Origin: Oerskovia rustica
GTDB taxonomy: Bacteria > Actinomycetota > Actinomycetes > Actinomycetales > Cellulomonadaceae
Length of the DNA stretch: 64,000 nucleotides
Direction of reading: 5' to 3'
NCBI RefSeq assembly: GCF_014836555.1
Contig: NZ_JACSQQ010000015.1
Coordinates: 25,172-89,171, forward strand
Of this stretch, positions 26,085 through 34,656 are shown in pieces. A program made the translations under genes and the position numbers. The notes below the pieces were generated by a model. That model ran no database searches. It had not been told where the DNA came from and saw only the letters and a list, made by a program, of their open reading frames with translations. The number at the start of each line of letters is the position of its first letter. Within the stretch, counting starts at the first letter, position 1.

Positions 26085-26138
26085 CGAGCGTGCAGCTCGG
26101 GCCGTGCGCGGGAGTCCGCGACCCGAGCCGCACGCTCG
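26085..26138 (-). terminator. Long intergenic inverted repeat downstream of actP
   Basis: The 17-bp arms 26085-26101 (CGAGCGTGCAGCTCGGG) and 26122-26138 match at 16 positions around a 20-nt loop. The left arm recurs almost exactly at 28357-28373, so this is one copy of a repeated element that may end actP transcription. Confidence 0.65.
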
Positions 26139-26149
26139 ACGCGAACGGA

Positions 26150-27820
26150 CTAGTGCACGACCGCCTTCTCCGAGCCCGCGCCCGTGAGCGAGCGGACCTC
26201 CATCTCGGCGAACTTCTCCGGGTGCGACGTCTCCTTGCTCAAGAACGTCCCCAGCACACCCAGCAGGAACGCGAGCGGGATCGAGATCAGGCCCGGGTTC
26301 TCGAGCGGGATGACCGCGAAGTCGATGCTCGTGTCCTTGATCATCGACAGGCTCGCACCCGTGGCCGGGTCCACCTTGCCCGAGACGACGGGCGAGAACG
26401 CGATGAGCACCAGGCACGAGACCAGGCCCCCGTACATGCTCCACAGCGCGCCCGACGTGTTGAACCGCTTCCAGAACAGCGAGTAGATGATGGTCGGCAG
26501 GTTCGCGCTCGCCGCGACCGCGAAGGCCAGCGCCACGAGGAACGCGATGTTCTGGCCCTGCGCGAAGATGCCGCCGACGATCGCGAGCACGCCGATCACG
26601 AGCACCGTGAGGCGTGCGACCTTGACCTCGCCGTCGGGCTTGACCTCGCCCTTCTTGATGACGTTCGCGTAGATGTCGTGCGCGAAGCTCGTCGCGGCCG
26701 TGATCGTCAGCCCCGCGACCACCGCGAGGATCGTCGCGAACGCGACCGCCGAGATGATGCCCAGCAGGATCTCGCCGCCCAGCTCGTAGGCGAGCAGGAG
26801 CGCCGCGGAGTTCACGCCGCCGGGGGCCGACGAGATCGCCTCGGGACCCACGAGCGCGCCCGCCCCGTAGCCCAGCACGAGCGTGAACAGGTAGAAGATG
26901 CCGATGAGCCAGATCGCCCAGACGACGCTGCGGCGCGCCTCCTTGCCCGTGGGCACCGTGTAGAAGCGGGTCAGGACGTGCGGCAGGCCCGCCGTGCCGA
27001 GCACCAGGGCCAGCGCGAGCGACAGGAAGTTGAGCTGCGACATGGGCGTCGCCCCGTACTGCTTGCCCGGCTCGACGAGCGCCTCCCCGCCCGGGCCCGC
27101 CTTGTCGATCGCGCCCTGGAACAGGTCCGACAGGTTGAAGCCGAACTTCGCGAGCACCCAGAACGTCATGACCCCGGCACCCGCGATGAGCAGGACCGCC
27201 TTGATGATCTGCACCCACGTGGTGCCCTTCATGCCGCCGATCATCACGTACGCGATCATCAGGACGCCCACGATCGCGATGACGACGGACTGCCCCGCGG
27301 TCGACGAGATGCCGAGCAGCAGCGCGACCAGGCCGCCCGCCCCCGCCATCTGGGCCAGCAGGTAGAAGAACACGACCATGAGCGTCGCGAGCGCCGCCGC
27401 CATGCGCACCGGGCGCTGGCGCAGGCGGAAGCTCAGGACGTCGGCCATGGTGAACTTGCCCGTGTTGCGCAGCAGCTCGGCCACGAGCAGCAGCGCCACG
27501 AGCCACGCCACGAGGAAGCCGATCGAGTACAGGAACCCGTCGTAGCCGTTGATCGCGATGGCCCCGCAGATGCCCAGGAAGCTCGCGGCCGACAGGTAGT
27601 CGCCCGCGATCGCCGTGCCGTTCTGCGGGCCCGTGAAGTTGCGCCCGCCCGCGTAGAAGTCCGCAGCGGACCTGTTCTGCTTCGAGGCCCGCAGCACGAT
27701 CACCATGGTCACCGCGACGAAGGCCGCGAAGATCCCGATGTTGATCCACGGGTTCCCGACGTCCGAGGCCTCCGCAGCCAGGGTCACGACGGGCGGCTCC
27801 ACGCCCGGCGCCCCCCTCAC
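26150..27820 (-). CDS. actP: Cation/acetate symporter ActP-type (sodium:solute symporter family)
   Basis: The 556-residue protein has about thirteen membrane helices and the family signatures ADFYAGGRNFTGPQNGTAIAGDYLSAASFLG (key parts FYAGGR and GDYLSAASFLG), GLPHVLTRFYTVPTGKEARRS and TSFAHDIYANVI. ActP-type proteins import acetate and sometimes propionate or pyruvate with sodium or protons. The start is GTG 27820, overlapping the DUF485 stop (GTGA) and preceded by GGGGGAGG. The pairing with DUF485 is the classic yjcH-actP arrangement. Confidence 0.88.
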   Translation of the reverse strand: MRGAPGVEPPVVTLAAEASDVGNPWINIGIFAAFVAVTMVIVLRASKQNRSAADFYAGGRNFTGPQNGTAIAGDYLSAASFLGICGAIAINGYDGFLYSIGFLVAWLVALLLVAELLRNTGKFTMADVLSFRLRQRPVRMAAALATLMVVFFYLLAQMAGAGGLVALLLGISSTAGQSVVIAIVGVLMIAYVMIGGMKGTTWVQIIKAVLLIAGAGVMTFWVLAKFGFNLSDLFQGAIDKAGPGGEALVEPGKQYGATPMSQLNFLSLALALVLGTAGLPHVLTRFYTVPTGKEARRSVVWAIWLIGIFYLFTLVLGYGAGALVGPEAISSAPGGVNSAALLLAYELGGEILLGIISAVAFATILAVVAGLTITAATSFAHDIYANVIKKGEVKPDGEVKVARLTVLVIGVLAIVGGIFAQGQNIAFLVALAFAVAASANLPTIIYSLFWKRFNTSGALWSMYGGLVSCLVLIAFSPVVSGKVDPATGASLSMIKDTSIDFAVIPLENPGLISIPLAFLLGVLGTFLSKETSHPEKFAEMEVRSLTGAGSEKAVVH

Positions 27821-28158
27821 CGGTCCTCCCCCTCGATCTGTCGACGCATGTCGTCGGCGACCGGGTCGAACCGCTTGTTCGCCCAGCGCGCGTAGATCAT
27901 GGTGATCGCGAACGTCGAGACGAACTGGCCCAGCCCGAACAGCAGCCCGACCGTGATGTTGCCCGACACCCTGATGCTCATGAAGTCGTGCGCGTAGTCC
28001 GCGAGCAGGACGTACACCAGGTACCAGACCAGGAACAGGGCAGTGACGGGAAAGACGAAGAGGCGGAACCTGCGGCGCAGGTCCTGGAACTCGGGGGAAC
28101 GCTGGACCCGCTGGTAGTCGGTCTCCGCGACGGGATCGTCCGTCGAGATGTCGGTCAT
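27817..28158 (-). CDS. DUF485 membrane protein (YjcH-like)
   Basis: The 113-residue protein has two membrane helices with the DUF485 features SPEFQDLRRRFRLFVFPVTALFL (key part LRRRFRLFVFP) and GLGQFVSTFAITMIYARWAN. It is the usual first gene of the acetate symporter operon and probably assists ActP, although its exact role is not known. GGAGG lies 4 nt before the ATG. Confidence 0.85.
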   Translation of the reverse strand: MTDISTDDPVAETDYQRVQRSPEFQDLRRRFRLFVFPVTALFLVWYLVYVLLADYAHDFMSIRVSGNITVGLLFGLGQFVSTFAITMIYARWANKRFDPVADDMRRQIEGEDR

Positions 28159-28470
28159 GATGCCTCCGTTGGCTCATGCGTGCGGCACGCGGCGTTGCGT
28201 GGCTCGGGCGGCTTTTTCACCCGCTCCGCCAATGTGCCGTACATCACTCTTGTCGCCAAACACCCGATCCGGGCGTGTCGGAGGCTGCGGCGCCGGGTCG
28301 ACGGGTGGGCGGCCTCGCCTGGTGCCGCGGCGGGCCACCGGGCACGGTTCCGACGCCGAGCGTGCAGTTCGGGCTGCCCACGGGCGCCCGTGACGACCAC
28401 AAGTGCACACTCGACGACGTGCCCGAGGCGAGCGGCGTCGTCGGACCGACGGCGGCGCCCCGCAGCGCGC
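28159..28470. repeat. Intergenic region with imperfect long hairpin and repeated element
   Basis: This 312-bp gap has no convincing ORF. Around 28351-28417 it contains a long imperfect inverted repeat whose left arm (28357-28373, CGAGCGTGCAGTTCGGG) differs by one base from the arm at 26085. The facing arm includes GTGCACACTCGACG. It lies downstream of trmB and may end its transcript. The DUF485 promoter must lie near 28170-28250. Confidence 0.5.
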
Positions 28471-29208
28471 TCAGACCCGGCGGAACTCCAGGTCCGTGAT
28501 GCCCCGGCCGGCCGCGTGGCCCTTGTTCTCGAAGCTCGTGAGCACGCGCCCCTCGAAGCGCGGCGCGACCGCACCGACCCCGTGGACGTTCTCGAACGAC
28601 GGGTTCGCGCCGACGACCTCCAGCATCTGGTCCGCGTACTCGGCCCAGTCGGTCGCGAGCCGCCACGTCCCACCGGGACGGACGACCCGCGCGGCGAGCT
28701 GCGCGAGCTCGGGCGTCACGAGGCGGCGCTTGTGGTGGCGCGCCTTGTGCCACGGGTCGGGGAAGAAGATCCAGAGCTCGTCGACCGAGGCCTCCGGCAG
28801 CATCGTCGTCAGGACCTCGGCCGCGTTCGCCTGCACCAGGCGCAGGTTCGTCAGACCTCGCTGCGTCGCCCGCAGCACGGTCTGCGCGAGTCCTGGCGTA
28901 TAGACCTCGACGGCCAGGAAGTCACGTTCCGGGGTGGCCTCGGCCGCGTTGACCACGGCCTCCCCCAGGCCCGACCCGACCTCCACCACGAGAGGAGCCG
29001 TCCGCCCGAAGGTCGCGGCGACGTCGAGCACGTGAGCCGGGTCGACGGACGTGCGCGCGATCGACCGAGGGACGTCCAGGACGAACTGGTCGGCGTGGTC
29101 GTCCCACGCGCGCTGCTGGCGAGTGTTGAGGCGGCCGCTGCGGCGGACGAAGGACACGATGTCGGTACGGAAGCCCTGCTCGCGGGCCTCGGAGAGGGTC
29201 TCGGGCAC
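28471..29208 (-). CDS. trmB: tRNA (guanine-N7-)-methyltransferase
   Basis: TrmB makes m7G46 in tRNA using S-adenosylmethionine. The 245-residue protein has the SAM motif VVEVGSGLGEAVV, then EVYTPGLAQ, the catalytic-region FFPDPWHKARHHKRRLVTPE (key part FPDPWHKARHHKRR), and the C-terminal SFENKG segment. All are characteristic. The GTG at 29208 is 6 nt after TAGACT. It is monocistronic. Confidence 0.92.
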   Translation of the reverse strand: MPETLSEAREQGFRTDIVSFVRRSGRLNTRQQRAWDDHADQFVLDVPRSIARTSVDPAHVLDVAATFGRTAPLVVEVGSGLGEAVVNAAEATPERDFLAVEVYTPGLAQTVLRATQRGLTNLRLVQANAAEVLTTMLPEASVDELWIFFPDPWHKARHHKRRLVTPELAQLAARVVRPGGTWRLATDWAEYADQMLEVVGANPSFENVHGVGAVAPRFEGRVLTSFENKGHAAGRGITDLEFRRV

Positions 29209-29251
29209 CCGCCCAGTCTAGGCGGGCGCCCGAGACCCCTCCCGCGGAGGG

Positions 29252-30589
29252 TCAGACGTACTGCGCGTACGCCGGCAGGTCGAGCTGACCGTTGCCCGAC
29301 AGGCCGATGACGACGACCTCGGGCTCGGTGAGCGTGCGCGCGTACGCGATCGCCGCCGCGACCGCGTGCGTCGACTCGGGCGCCGGGATGATGCCCTCCG
29401 AGCGGGCGAACTCGAGCCCCGCCCGGAACGCCTCGTCCTGGTCGATCGCGATCGCGTCCATGAGCCCCAGGTTCACGGCGTGCGAGACCATGGGCGACAT
29501 GCCGTGGTAGCGCAGACCGCCCGCGTGGATGGCCGGCGGCACGAAGTCCTTGCCCAGCGTGTGCATCTTGAGCAGCGGCGTGAGCCCAGCGACGTCGCCG
29601 TGGTCGTAGCGGTACTCGCCCCGCGTGAGCGACGGGCACGCCGAGGGCTCGCACGCGACGAGCCGCGTCGTCGTGCCCTCGCGCAGGTTGCGCCCCAGGA
29701 ACGGGAACGTGAGCCCTGCGAGGTTGGACCCTCCGCCCGCGCACCCGAACACGACGTCGGCGACCGGCTCCCCCGCCTCCTCGAGCTGGACCAGGGCCTC
29801 CTGACCGATGACCGTCTGGTGCAGCATCACGTGGTTGAGCACGCTGCCCAGCGAGTAGTGCGCCTGCGGGTCCTGCGCCGCGACCTCGACGGCCTCGCTG
29901 ATCGCCATGCCGAGCGAGCCCGTGGTGTCCGGGTCGCTCGCGAGGATCGCACGGCCCGACGCCGTCAGCTCCGAGGGCGACGAGTGGCACACGCCCCCGT
30001 AGGCCTCCATCTGGAAGCGGCGGTACGGCTTCGAGTCGTACGACGCCCGCACCTGCCACACCTCGCACGTGAGCCCCAGCAGGGCTGCGGCCATCGACAG
30101 CGAGGCCCCCCACTGCCCCGCGCCGGTCTCGGTCGTGAGCCGCGTCGTGCCCTCCATCGCGTTGTAGTACGCCTGCGCGATCGCCGTGTTGGGCTTGTGC
30201 GAACCGACCGGGCTCACGCCCTCGTACTTGTAGTAGATCCGGGCGGGCGTGCCGAGCGCGCGCTCCAGGCGGTGCGCACGGATGAGCGGCGCCGGCCTCC
30301 ACATCGCGTAGATCTCACGGATCGTCTGCGGGATCTCGATGTAACGCTCGGTGCTGACCTCCTGCTCGATCAGCGCCAGGGGGAACAACGGGGCCAGGTC
30401 CGCGGGCACCAGGGGCTCGAGCGTGCCCGGGTGCAGGTGCGGCGGGACGGGCTCGGGCAGGTCCGCGTTCAGGTTGTACCAGTGCGTCGGGACGGTGGAG
30501 GGGATCTCGACGCCGAGCGGCTCGAGCGAGCGAGCGGTCGGGGCGGCAGGCACCGAGGGTGCCGGGGCGGGGAGGGGGGACGTCGTCAA
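29252..30589 (-). CDS. Tryptophan synthase beta chain-like protein, TrpB2 type
   Basis: This PLP enzyme joins serine and indole to give tryptophan. The 445-residue chain with a long N-terminal extension ([13 protein letters not shown] and an Ala/Pro-rich start) is typical of TrpB2, which often works without TrpA. The PLP lysine lies in [10 protein letters not shown] and the phosphate loop is [12 protein letters not shown] chose TTG 30589, 6-7 nt after GGAGAG. Upstream in-frame starts would put that ribosome site inside the gene. A trp leader peptide upstream indicates attenuation by charged tRNA-Trp. Confidence 0.85.
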   Translation of the reverse strand: MTTSPLPAPAPSVPAAPTARSLEPLGVEIPSTVPTHWYNLNADLPEPVPPHLHPGTLEPLVPADLAPLFPLALIEQEVSTERYIEIPQTIREIYAMWRPAPLIRAHRLERALGTPARIYYKYEGVSPVGSHKPNTAIAQAYYNAMEGTTRLTTETGAGQWGASLSMAAALLGLTCEVWQVRASYDSKPYRRFQMEAYGGVCHSSPSELTASGRAILASDPDTTGSLGMAISEAVEVAAQDPQAHYSLGSVLNHVMLHQTVIGQEALVQLEEAGEPVADVVFGCAGGGSNLAGLTFPFLGRNLREGTTTRLVACEPSACPSLTRGEYRYDHGDVAGLTPLLKMHTLGKDFVPPAIHAGGLRYHGMSPMVSHAVNLGLMDAIAIDQDEAFRAGLEFARSEGIIPAPESTHAVAAAIAYARTLTEPEVVVIGLSGNGQLDLPAYAQYV

Positions 30590-30655
30590 GGAACTCTCTC
30601 CTTCGTGGATGGGCACGTGCGGGGGCAACGTTCCGGGCGATCCACTCCGGGAGAC

Positions 30656-30765
30656 CTGCTGGACCGCCCTTCGTCGGGCTCGGTCAGCACGCCACAGCGT
30701 CCGACCGTCAGCGGTCGGGCCACCAGGTGTGTGCGGTGAGCAGGTTCACGGGCAGACCATAGCCC
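30656..30765 (-). promoter_or_regulatory. trp attenuator (leader with competing hairpins)
   Basis: After the TATGGT promoter box and leader peptide, three pairings are possible. Hairpin 1:2 is CCGACCG-CTGA-CGGTCGG (30701-30718, with the stop codon in its loop). Hairpin 3:4 is GACCG...GGG/CGGTC (30662-30685). Alternative 2:3 pairing is CGGTCGG with CTGACCG (seven pairs including one G-U). A ribosome stalled on the Trp codons at 30720-30725 would cover segment 1 and favour 2:3. There is no T-run after 3:4. Confidence 0.7.
30708..30749 (-). CDS. trpL: trp leader peptide
   Basis: A 13-codon ORF reads [13 protein letters not shown] with two adjacent Trp codons (30720-30725), three codons before the stop. 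The GTG start lies 6 nt after TATGGT (30756-30761), so it is probably the first codon of the mRNA. It precedes trpB2 by about 120 nt. Trp-Trp in such a short ORF before a tryptophan gene is the hallmark of attenuation. Confidence 0.8.
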   Translation of the reverse strand: MNLLTAHTWWPDR

Positions 30766-30819
30766 GCGGGGCGGCGAACTGTGAAGCGCGTCTCACGGAC
30801 GGCCGTGCGCCGGGGACGA

Positions 30820-30860
30820 CGAAGGCCCCTCCCCGCGGCGACGCAGGTGAGGGGCCTTCG
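30820..30860 (-). terminator. Terminator after tRNA-Lys
   Basis: A 12-bp perfect stem (CGAAGGCCCCTC, 30820-30831, with 30849-30860) and a 17-nt loop lie immediately downstream of tRNA-Lys on the minus strand. Confidence 0.8.
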
Positions 30861-30863
30861 AGG

Positions 30864-30939
<76 letters not shown>

Positions 30940-31049
30940 GCGAGAAGAAACACTACTGAACCGGCCCCCCGGAGACAAATCAGGGGGCCGGACAGGGCTG
31001 TGACCTGCGCGACAACCCGCTGCGCGGGCCGCCGTCGGTGCCGCGCGTG

Positions 31050-31517
31050 CTACAGGTACAGCCCGGTCTTGCCGCTCGTCTCCTCGGGCTGCGAGACCGC
31101 GCTGACGTCCTTCTCGCGCAGCAGCACGAAGCTCTTGCCGTTCAGCTCGACCTCTGCGCGCTCCTCGGGGTCGAACAGCACGCGGTCGCCCCGGCTCACG
31201 TGCCGCACGTTCTCGCCCGTCGCGACGACCTGGGCCCACGCGAGCCGCTTGGGCCCGACGGCCGTCGCGGGGATCACGAGCCCCGCCGACGACTGCCGCT
31301 CGGACGAGTCGACCTCGGGCAGGACCAGGAGGCGGTCGTGCAGCATGCGCAGCGGCAGGCGCTCGGGCTCGCTGCCCGACGGCGTCGCGCGCGTCGCGGA
31401 GGACTTCTTCCGGGAGGTGCTGGCCGCGGCGGCCGGCTCGGGGCGCGCGTCCGGCTCGGGCCCGGCGTCCGGCTCGGGTGCGGGGGCGTCGTGCGGGGTG
31501 GGGGTCGTCGTGCTCAC
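31050..31517 (-). CDS. GroES-like protein with disordered N-terminal extension
   Basis: The 155-residue protein has a low-complexity Pro/Ala/Glu N-terminus (about 55 residues), then a co-chaperonin-like domain: MLHDRLLVLPEV, SSAGLVIPATA, QVVATGENVRHVSRGDRVLFD and FVLLREKDVSAV. This follows the GroES beta-barrel order, including the SAGGI-like mobile loop. No groEL is adjacent, so it is probably a GroES paralogue with a separate role. TAGCGT ends 7 nt before GTG 31517. Confidence 0.72.
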   Translation of the reverse strand: MSTTTPTPHDAPAPEPDAGPEPDARPEPAAAASTSRKKSSATRATPSGSEPERLPLRMLHDRLLVLPEVDSSERQSSAGLVIPATAVGPKRLAWAQVVATGENVRHVSRGDRVLFDPEERAEVELNGKSFVLLREKDVSAVSQPEETSGKTGLYL

Positions 31518-31582
31518 GGTCCCCACGCTACCGGTGTCCTCTAGGCTCGGTGTGAACCGCGATACGCACCACGAGGAGTTCC

Positions 31583-32062
31583 ATGAGCACGCGCCTTGCC
31601 GTCGGAGACGACGCCCCCGACTTCACCCTCCCGACCGCCGACGGCGGTTCCGTGACGCTGTCCGACCTGCGCGGCAGCTCGGCCATCGTCTACTTCTACC
31701 CCGCGGCCTCGACGCCCGGCTGCACCAAGGAGGCGTGCGACTTCCGCGACTCGCTCGCGTCGCTCCAGGGCGCGGGCTACAAGGTCGTCGGCATCTCGCC
31801 CGACGCGCTGCCCAAGCTCGTGAAGTTCGCCGAGGAGGAGTCGCTGACGTTCCCGCTCGCGTCCGACGAGTCCAAGGAGACGCTCGAGGCGTACGGGGCG
31901 TGGGGCGAGAAGAAGCTCTACGGCAAGACCGTGACGGGCGTGATCCGCTCGACCGTCGTCGTCGACCCCGACGGCAAGGTCGCGCTCGCGCAGTACAACG
32001 TCAAGGCGACGGGCCACGTGGCCAAGCTGCGCCGTGACCTGGGGATCGACCCCAAGAAGTAG
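31583..32062 (+). CDS. bcp: Thioredoxin-dependent peroxiredoxin, Bcp/PrxQ type
   Basis: Bcp reduces hydrogen and alkyl peroxides using thioredoxin. The 159-residue protein has the peroxidatic and resolving cysteines in STPGCTKEACDFRD, five residues apart as in atypical 2-Cys PrxQ proteins, preceded by IVYFYPAA. GAGGAG lies about 5 nt before the ATG, and TAGGCT at 31541-31546 is a plausible -10 of its leadered mRNA. It is divergent from the GroES-like gene. Confidence 0.9.
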   Translation: MSTRLAVGDDAPDFTLPTADGGSVTLSDLRGSSAIVYFYPAASTPGCTKEACDFRDSLASLQGAGYKVVGISPDALPKLVKFAEEESLTFPLASDESKETLEAYGAWGEKKLYGKTVTGVIRSTVVVDPDGKVALAQYNVKATGHVAKLRRDLGIDPKK

Positions 32063-32123
32063 GCCGCCCGGTCCGCGAGCCGCCGATCGGTGCACCCCTC
32101 GCGCGCCCGTAGACTGTGCGGGC

Positions 32124-32205
32124 GCGCGAGTGGCGTAATTGGCAGCCGCGCCAGGTTTAGGTCCTGGTGTCTTCGGACGTGCGGGTTCGAGTCCCGCCTC
32201 GCGCA
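32124..32205 (+). tRNA. tRNA-Leu (anticodon TAG)
   Basis: Acceptor arms GCGCGAG/CTCGCGC pair, the anticodon arm is CCAGGTTTAGGTCCTGG, the long variable arm is TGTCTTCGGACGT, and the T-loop is GGTTCGAGTCC. Only CC of CCA is encoded. A TAGACT -10 box lies 8 nt upstream (32110-32115). Confidence 0.95.
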
Positions 32206-32219
32206 CCTTCTGTCCCCGG

Positions 32220-32690
32220 TCAGCCGACCGGTACCTCGATCGTCCCGGGCACCAGTCCCGGCTTCGTCTCGGTGCAGTCGGTGTCGGCGGCCAGTCCCCA
32301 CCCCTTGACCTGGACCGCGTCCCCGGCGCACCCGACGAGCTCCCGGTCCCCGAGCGGCTCCTCGAGCGCGACCGTCGTGGGCCGGACCCCGAAGTCCTCG
32401 CTGCACGCTCCCCTGGTCCGCTGGACGAAGGCCCGTACCTCGACGGTCCCGGTGCTCTCGTCGACCTCGACCTCGTCGACGTCGATGCACGTGCTGCCCC
32501 CGGCGAAGACGGCGACCTCCAGGTCCGTCCCGTCCTGCGCGAGGAGCACCCACTCGACCCGCAGACGTTGCGGCTCCCCCGCCTCGCAGCCCGCGAGGAC
32601 GGCCACGCCCAGCATGCACACCGCGACCGCAGGCGTGATCGTGCGCGCGCGGCCGCACGTCGCCGAGGACCACCACGTCGCTCTCGTCAT
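32220..32690 (-). CDS. Putative lipoprotein, unknown function
   Basis: The 156-residue protein has a basic start, a hydrophobic segment (TPAVAVCMLGVAVLAGC) and a lipobox LAGC. The mature part has four cysteines (STCIDV, RGACSEDF, VGCAGD, DTDCTE) that could form two disulfides. No family is recognised. TAGGGT ends 7 nt before ATG 32690. It converges on tRNA-Leu, with its stop 15 bp beyond the tRNA end. Confidence 0.65.
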   Translation of the reverse strand: MTRATWWSSATCGRARTITPAVAVCMLGVAVLAGCEAGEPQRLRVEWVLLAQDGTDLEVAVFAGGSTCIDVDEVEVDESTGTVEVRAFVQRTRGACSEDFGVRPTTVALEEPLGDRELVGCAGDAVQVKGWGLAADTDCTETKPGLVPGTIEVPVG

Positions 32691-32794
32691 GCGCCGGACC
32701 CTACCGCCGCACGGGCCCCCGCGCAGGTCCCCGATCACGCAGCGCGCACGCGCCCGTCCTACTCTGGGAGGAGGTCCCGAGGAGGCGATCCCCA

Positions 32795-33391
32795 GTGCCG
32801 AACGGTCGGAGAACCCAGGCCATCTACGCGCACGAGGTCTCGGCGGCGATGTCGGCGATCGACCGGCGACGCTTCCTGCCGCGCAACCAGCGCCCGTACG
32901 CACGCGACGACCGGCCGCTGCCGATCGGCCACGGCCAGACGAACTCCCAGCCCCGGACGGTCGCCGACACGCTGCGCCTCCTCCAGGTGCCGCGCGGTGC
33001 GCGCGTCCTGGACGTGGGGTCGGGCTCGGGGTGGACGACGGCGCTGCTCGCCCACCTGGTCGGGTCGAGCGGGAGCGTCGTGGGCGTCGAGATCGACCCG
33101 GACCTCGCGGAGTGGGGGGCGGCGAACCTCGCGACCTACCCCATGTCGTGGGCGCGGATCGAGGTCGCCGAGCCGGGCGTGCTCGGGCGCCCGACCATGG
33201 GGGGCTACGACCGCATCCTCGTCTCGGCGGCCGCCCAGGTCCTGCCGCAGGAGCTCGTCGACCAGCTCTCGATCGGAGGGCGCCTCGTGATCCCGGTGCA
33301 GCACGTGCTGGTCCTCGTGGAGCAGCACCTGACGGGCACCGTGACGAGCCGGCACGGGAGCTACAGCTTCGTGCCGCTCATCGGGTCGTAG
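32795..33391 (+). CDS. Protein-L-isoaspartate O-methyltransferase-like protein
   Basis: The 198-residue protein has the PCMT layout: RRRFLPRNQRPYARDDRPLPIGHGQTNSQP (key part PLPIGHGQTNSQP, the substrate-binding strand), then the SAM motif VLDVGSGSGWTTALLA, and late strands ILVSAAAQVLPQELVDQL and GGRLVIPV. These enzymes repair isoaspartyl residues. The protein is slightly short but complete. It starts with GTG 32795 behind GAGGAGG. Its stop overlaps the convergent thymidine kinase gene by 14 bp. Confidence 0.82.
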   Translation: MPNGRRTQAIYAHEVSAAMSAIDRRRFLPRNQRPYARDDRPLPIGHGQTNSQPRTVADTLRLLQVPRGARVLDVGSGSGWTTALLAHLVGSSGSVVGVEIDPDLAEWGAANLATYPMSWARIEVAEPGVLGRPTMGGYDRILVSAAAQVLPQELVDQLSIGGRLVIPVQHVLVLVEQHLTGTVTSRHGSYSFVPLIGS

Positions 33392-33995
33392 CCGCGGCTC
33401 CCGCGCGCCAGCGCGCGGCCGAGAAGTGGACCCGGCACCGTGCCTGGTAGGACTCGACGCCACCGACGTGCTCGGCCCCCGCGGTGAGGGCGTCACCACG
33501 TCCGTCGTCGCCACGGCCGACGACGACGCGCTCGTGGAAGGGGGCGTCCTCGCCGCAGACCGTGCAGACGGCCGTGAGGCGATCCCGGCGCTCGGCCAGC
33601 GCGCCGAGCGCCGGGATCGGGTCGAAGGGGCGTCCGTCGAACGTCACGTCGAGCCCCGCGACGATCATCACGAGGCCCGCGTCGGCCGCGTGCTGCACGA
33701 CGTCGAGCAGGTCGGGGCCGAAGAACTGCGCCTCGTCGACCGCGACGAGCTCGACCGCGGGATCGACCAGGTCGAGGACCTCCGTGGCGGACGTCGCGGC
33801 ACGCGAGGGGATGTCGAGGCCTGAGTGCGAGCTCACGATGCCCTCGCCGCGCCGGTCGTCGAGCGCGTGGTGCACGACCTCGACGCGGCGACCCGCGATC
33901 TGCGCCCGGCGTACGCGCCGCAGCAGCTCCTCGGTCTTGCCCGCGAACATGGGCCCGCTGATGACCTCGACCCGTCCCCGCCGCACGTCGTCCAC
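33378..33995 (-). CDS. tdk: Thymidine kinase
   Basis: This salvage enzyme phosphorylates thymidine. The 205-residue protein has the type II thymidine kinase P-loop SGPMFAGKTEELLRR, Walker B AVDEAQFF, and cysteines of the zinc site CTVCGEDA and YQARCRVHF. The lasso region VGGVESYQARC is present. Start is GTG 33995 with a weak TCTACT box 6 nt before it, and GTG 33986 is an alternative. The last 14 bp overlap the convergent methyltransferase gene. Confidence 0.9.
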   Translation of the reverse strand: MDDVRRGRVEVISGPMFAGKTEELLRRVRRAQIAGRRVEVVHHALDDRRGEGIVSSHSGLDIPSRAATSATEVLDLVDPAVELVAVDEAQFFGPDLLDVVQHAADAGLVMIVAGLDVTFDGRPFDPIPALGALAERRDRLTAVCTVCGEDAPFHERVVVGRGDDGRGDALTAGAEHVGGVESYQARCRVHFSAARWRAGAAATTR

Positions 33996-34054
33996 GCAGC
34001 CAGTAGACCATGGGGTGATGACAACGGCAGGGCCCACAAGGCATGCCCCGGGGC

Positions 34055-34639
34055 TCAGCCTCGCGCGTCCCACTCCGAGCGCAGCACACCCATGACGACC
34101 GCGTCGTACCGCTGCCCACGCACGACCCGCGCGTCGCGGAAGCGGCCCTCCTCGACGAACCCGAGTCGTCGACCCACACCCAGCATCGGCCCGTTGCCGG
34201 ACCACGTCGCGAAGTCCAACCGAACCCAGTCGGTCACCGAGAACAGGTAGGTGGTCCACAGCGCGAGCGCCTCGCGACCGATGCCCCGCCCGCGCACGGC
34301 CGGGTCGTAGACACCGATGCCCATGCGCGCCCACGCGGTCTCGCCCGACTCCCAGTACCAGGAGACGGTCCCGACGAGGTGGTCGTCGGGGTCCGCGATC
34401 ACGGCCGAGCGAGGGGGCAGGCCGTCCACCACCCCGGGCGGCGTCAGCGCGAGGGCGGCGACCCGAGCGTCGGCCTGCGCGTCGTCGGGCACGGGGTAGT
34501 ACGGCCCGTCCCACTCGTGCCACTCGTGGTGGGGACGCAGCCACTCACGGAAGACGGCGAGGTCCGCGGGCCGCCAGCCTCGGAGCCGGGCAGCATGCCC
34601 GACGCCGTAGACCGGCACCTGCGGATCCCTCGCCGTCAT
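34055..34639 (-). CDS. GNAT-family N-acetyltransferase (RimJ/RimL-like)
   Basis: The 194-residue protein has the GNAT acetyl-CoA site RGRGIGREALALW, preceded by MGIGVYDPAV, and a C-terminal NGPMLGVGRRLGFVEEGRFRDA typical of RimJ/RimL-like acetyltransferases that modify protein N-termini or small amines. The substrate is unknown. Start is ATG 34639. The RNase E/G gene ends 17 bp upstream on the same strand, so the two may be cotranscribed. Confidence 0.8.
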   Translation of the reverse strand: MTARDPQVPVYGVGHAARLRGWRPADLAVFREWLRPHHEWHEWDGPYYPVPDDAQADARVAALALTPPGVVDGLPPRSAVIADPDDHLVGTVSWYWESGETAWARMGIGVYDPAVRGRGIGREALALWTTYLFSVTDWVRLDFATWSGNGPMLGVGRRLGFVEEGRFRDARVVRGQRYDAVVMGVLRSEWDARG

Positions 34640-34656
34640 CGGTGGTTCAGCGTGCG

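Noticed and set aside
30590-30700. T-box riboswitch ahead of trpB2
   Set aside because: No T-box sequence or specifier loop layout was seen. A Trp-Trp leader ORF with competing hairpins explains the region better.
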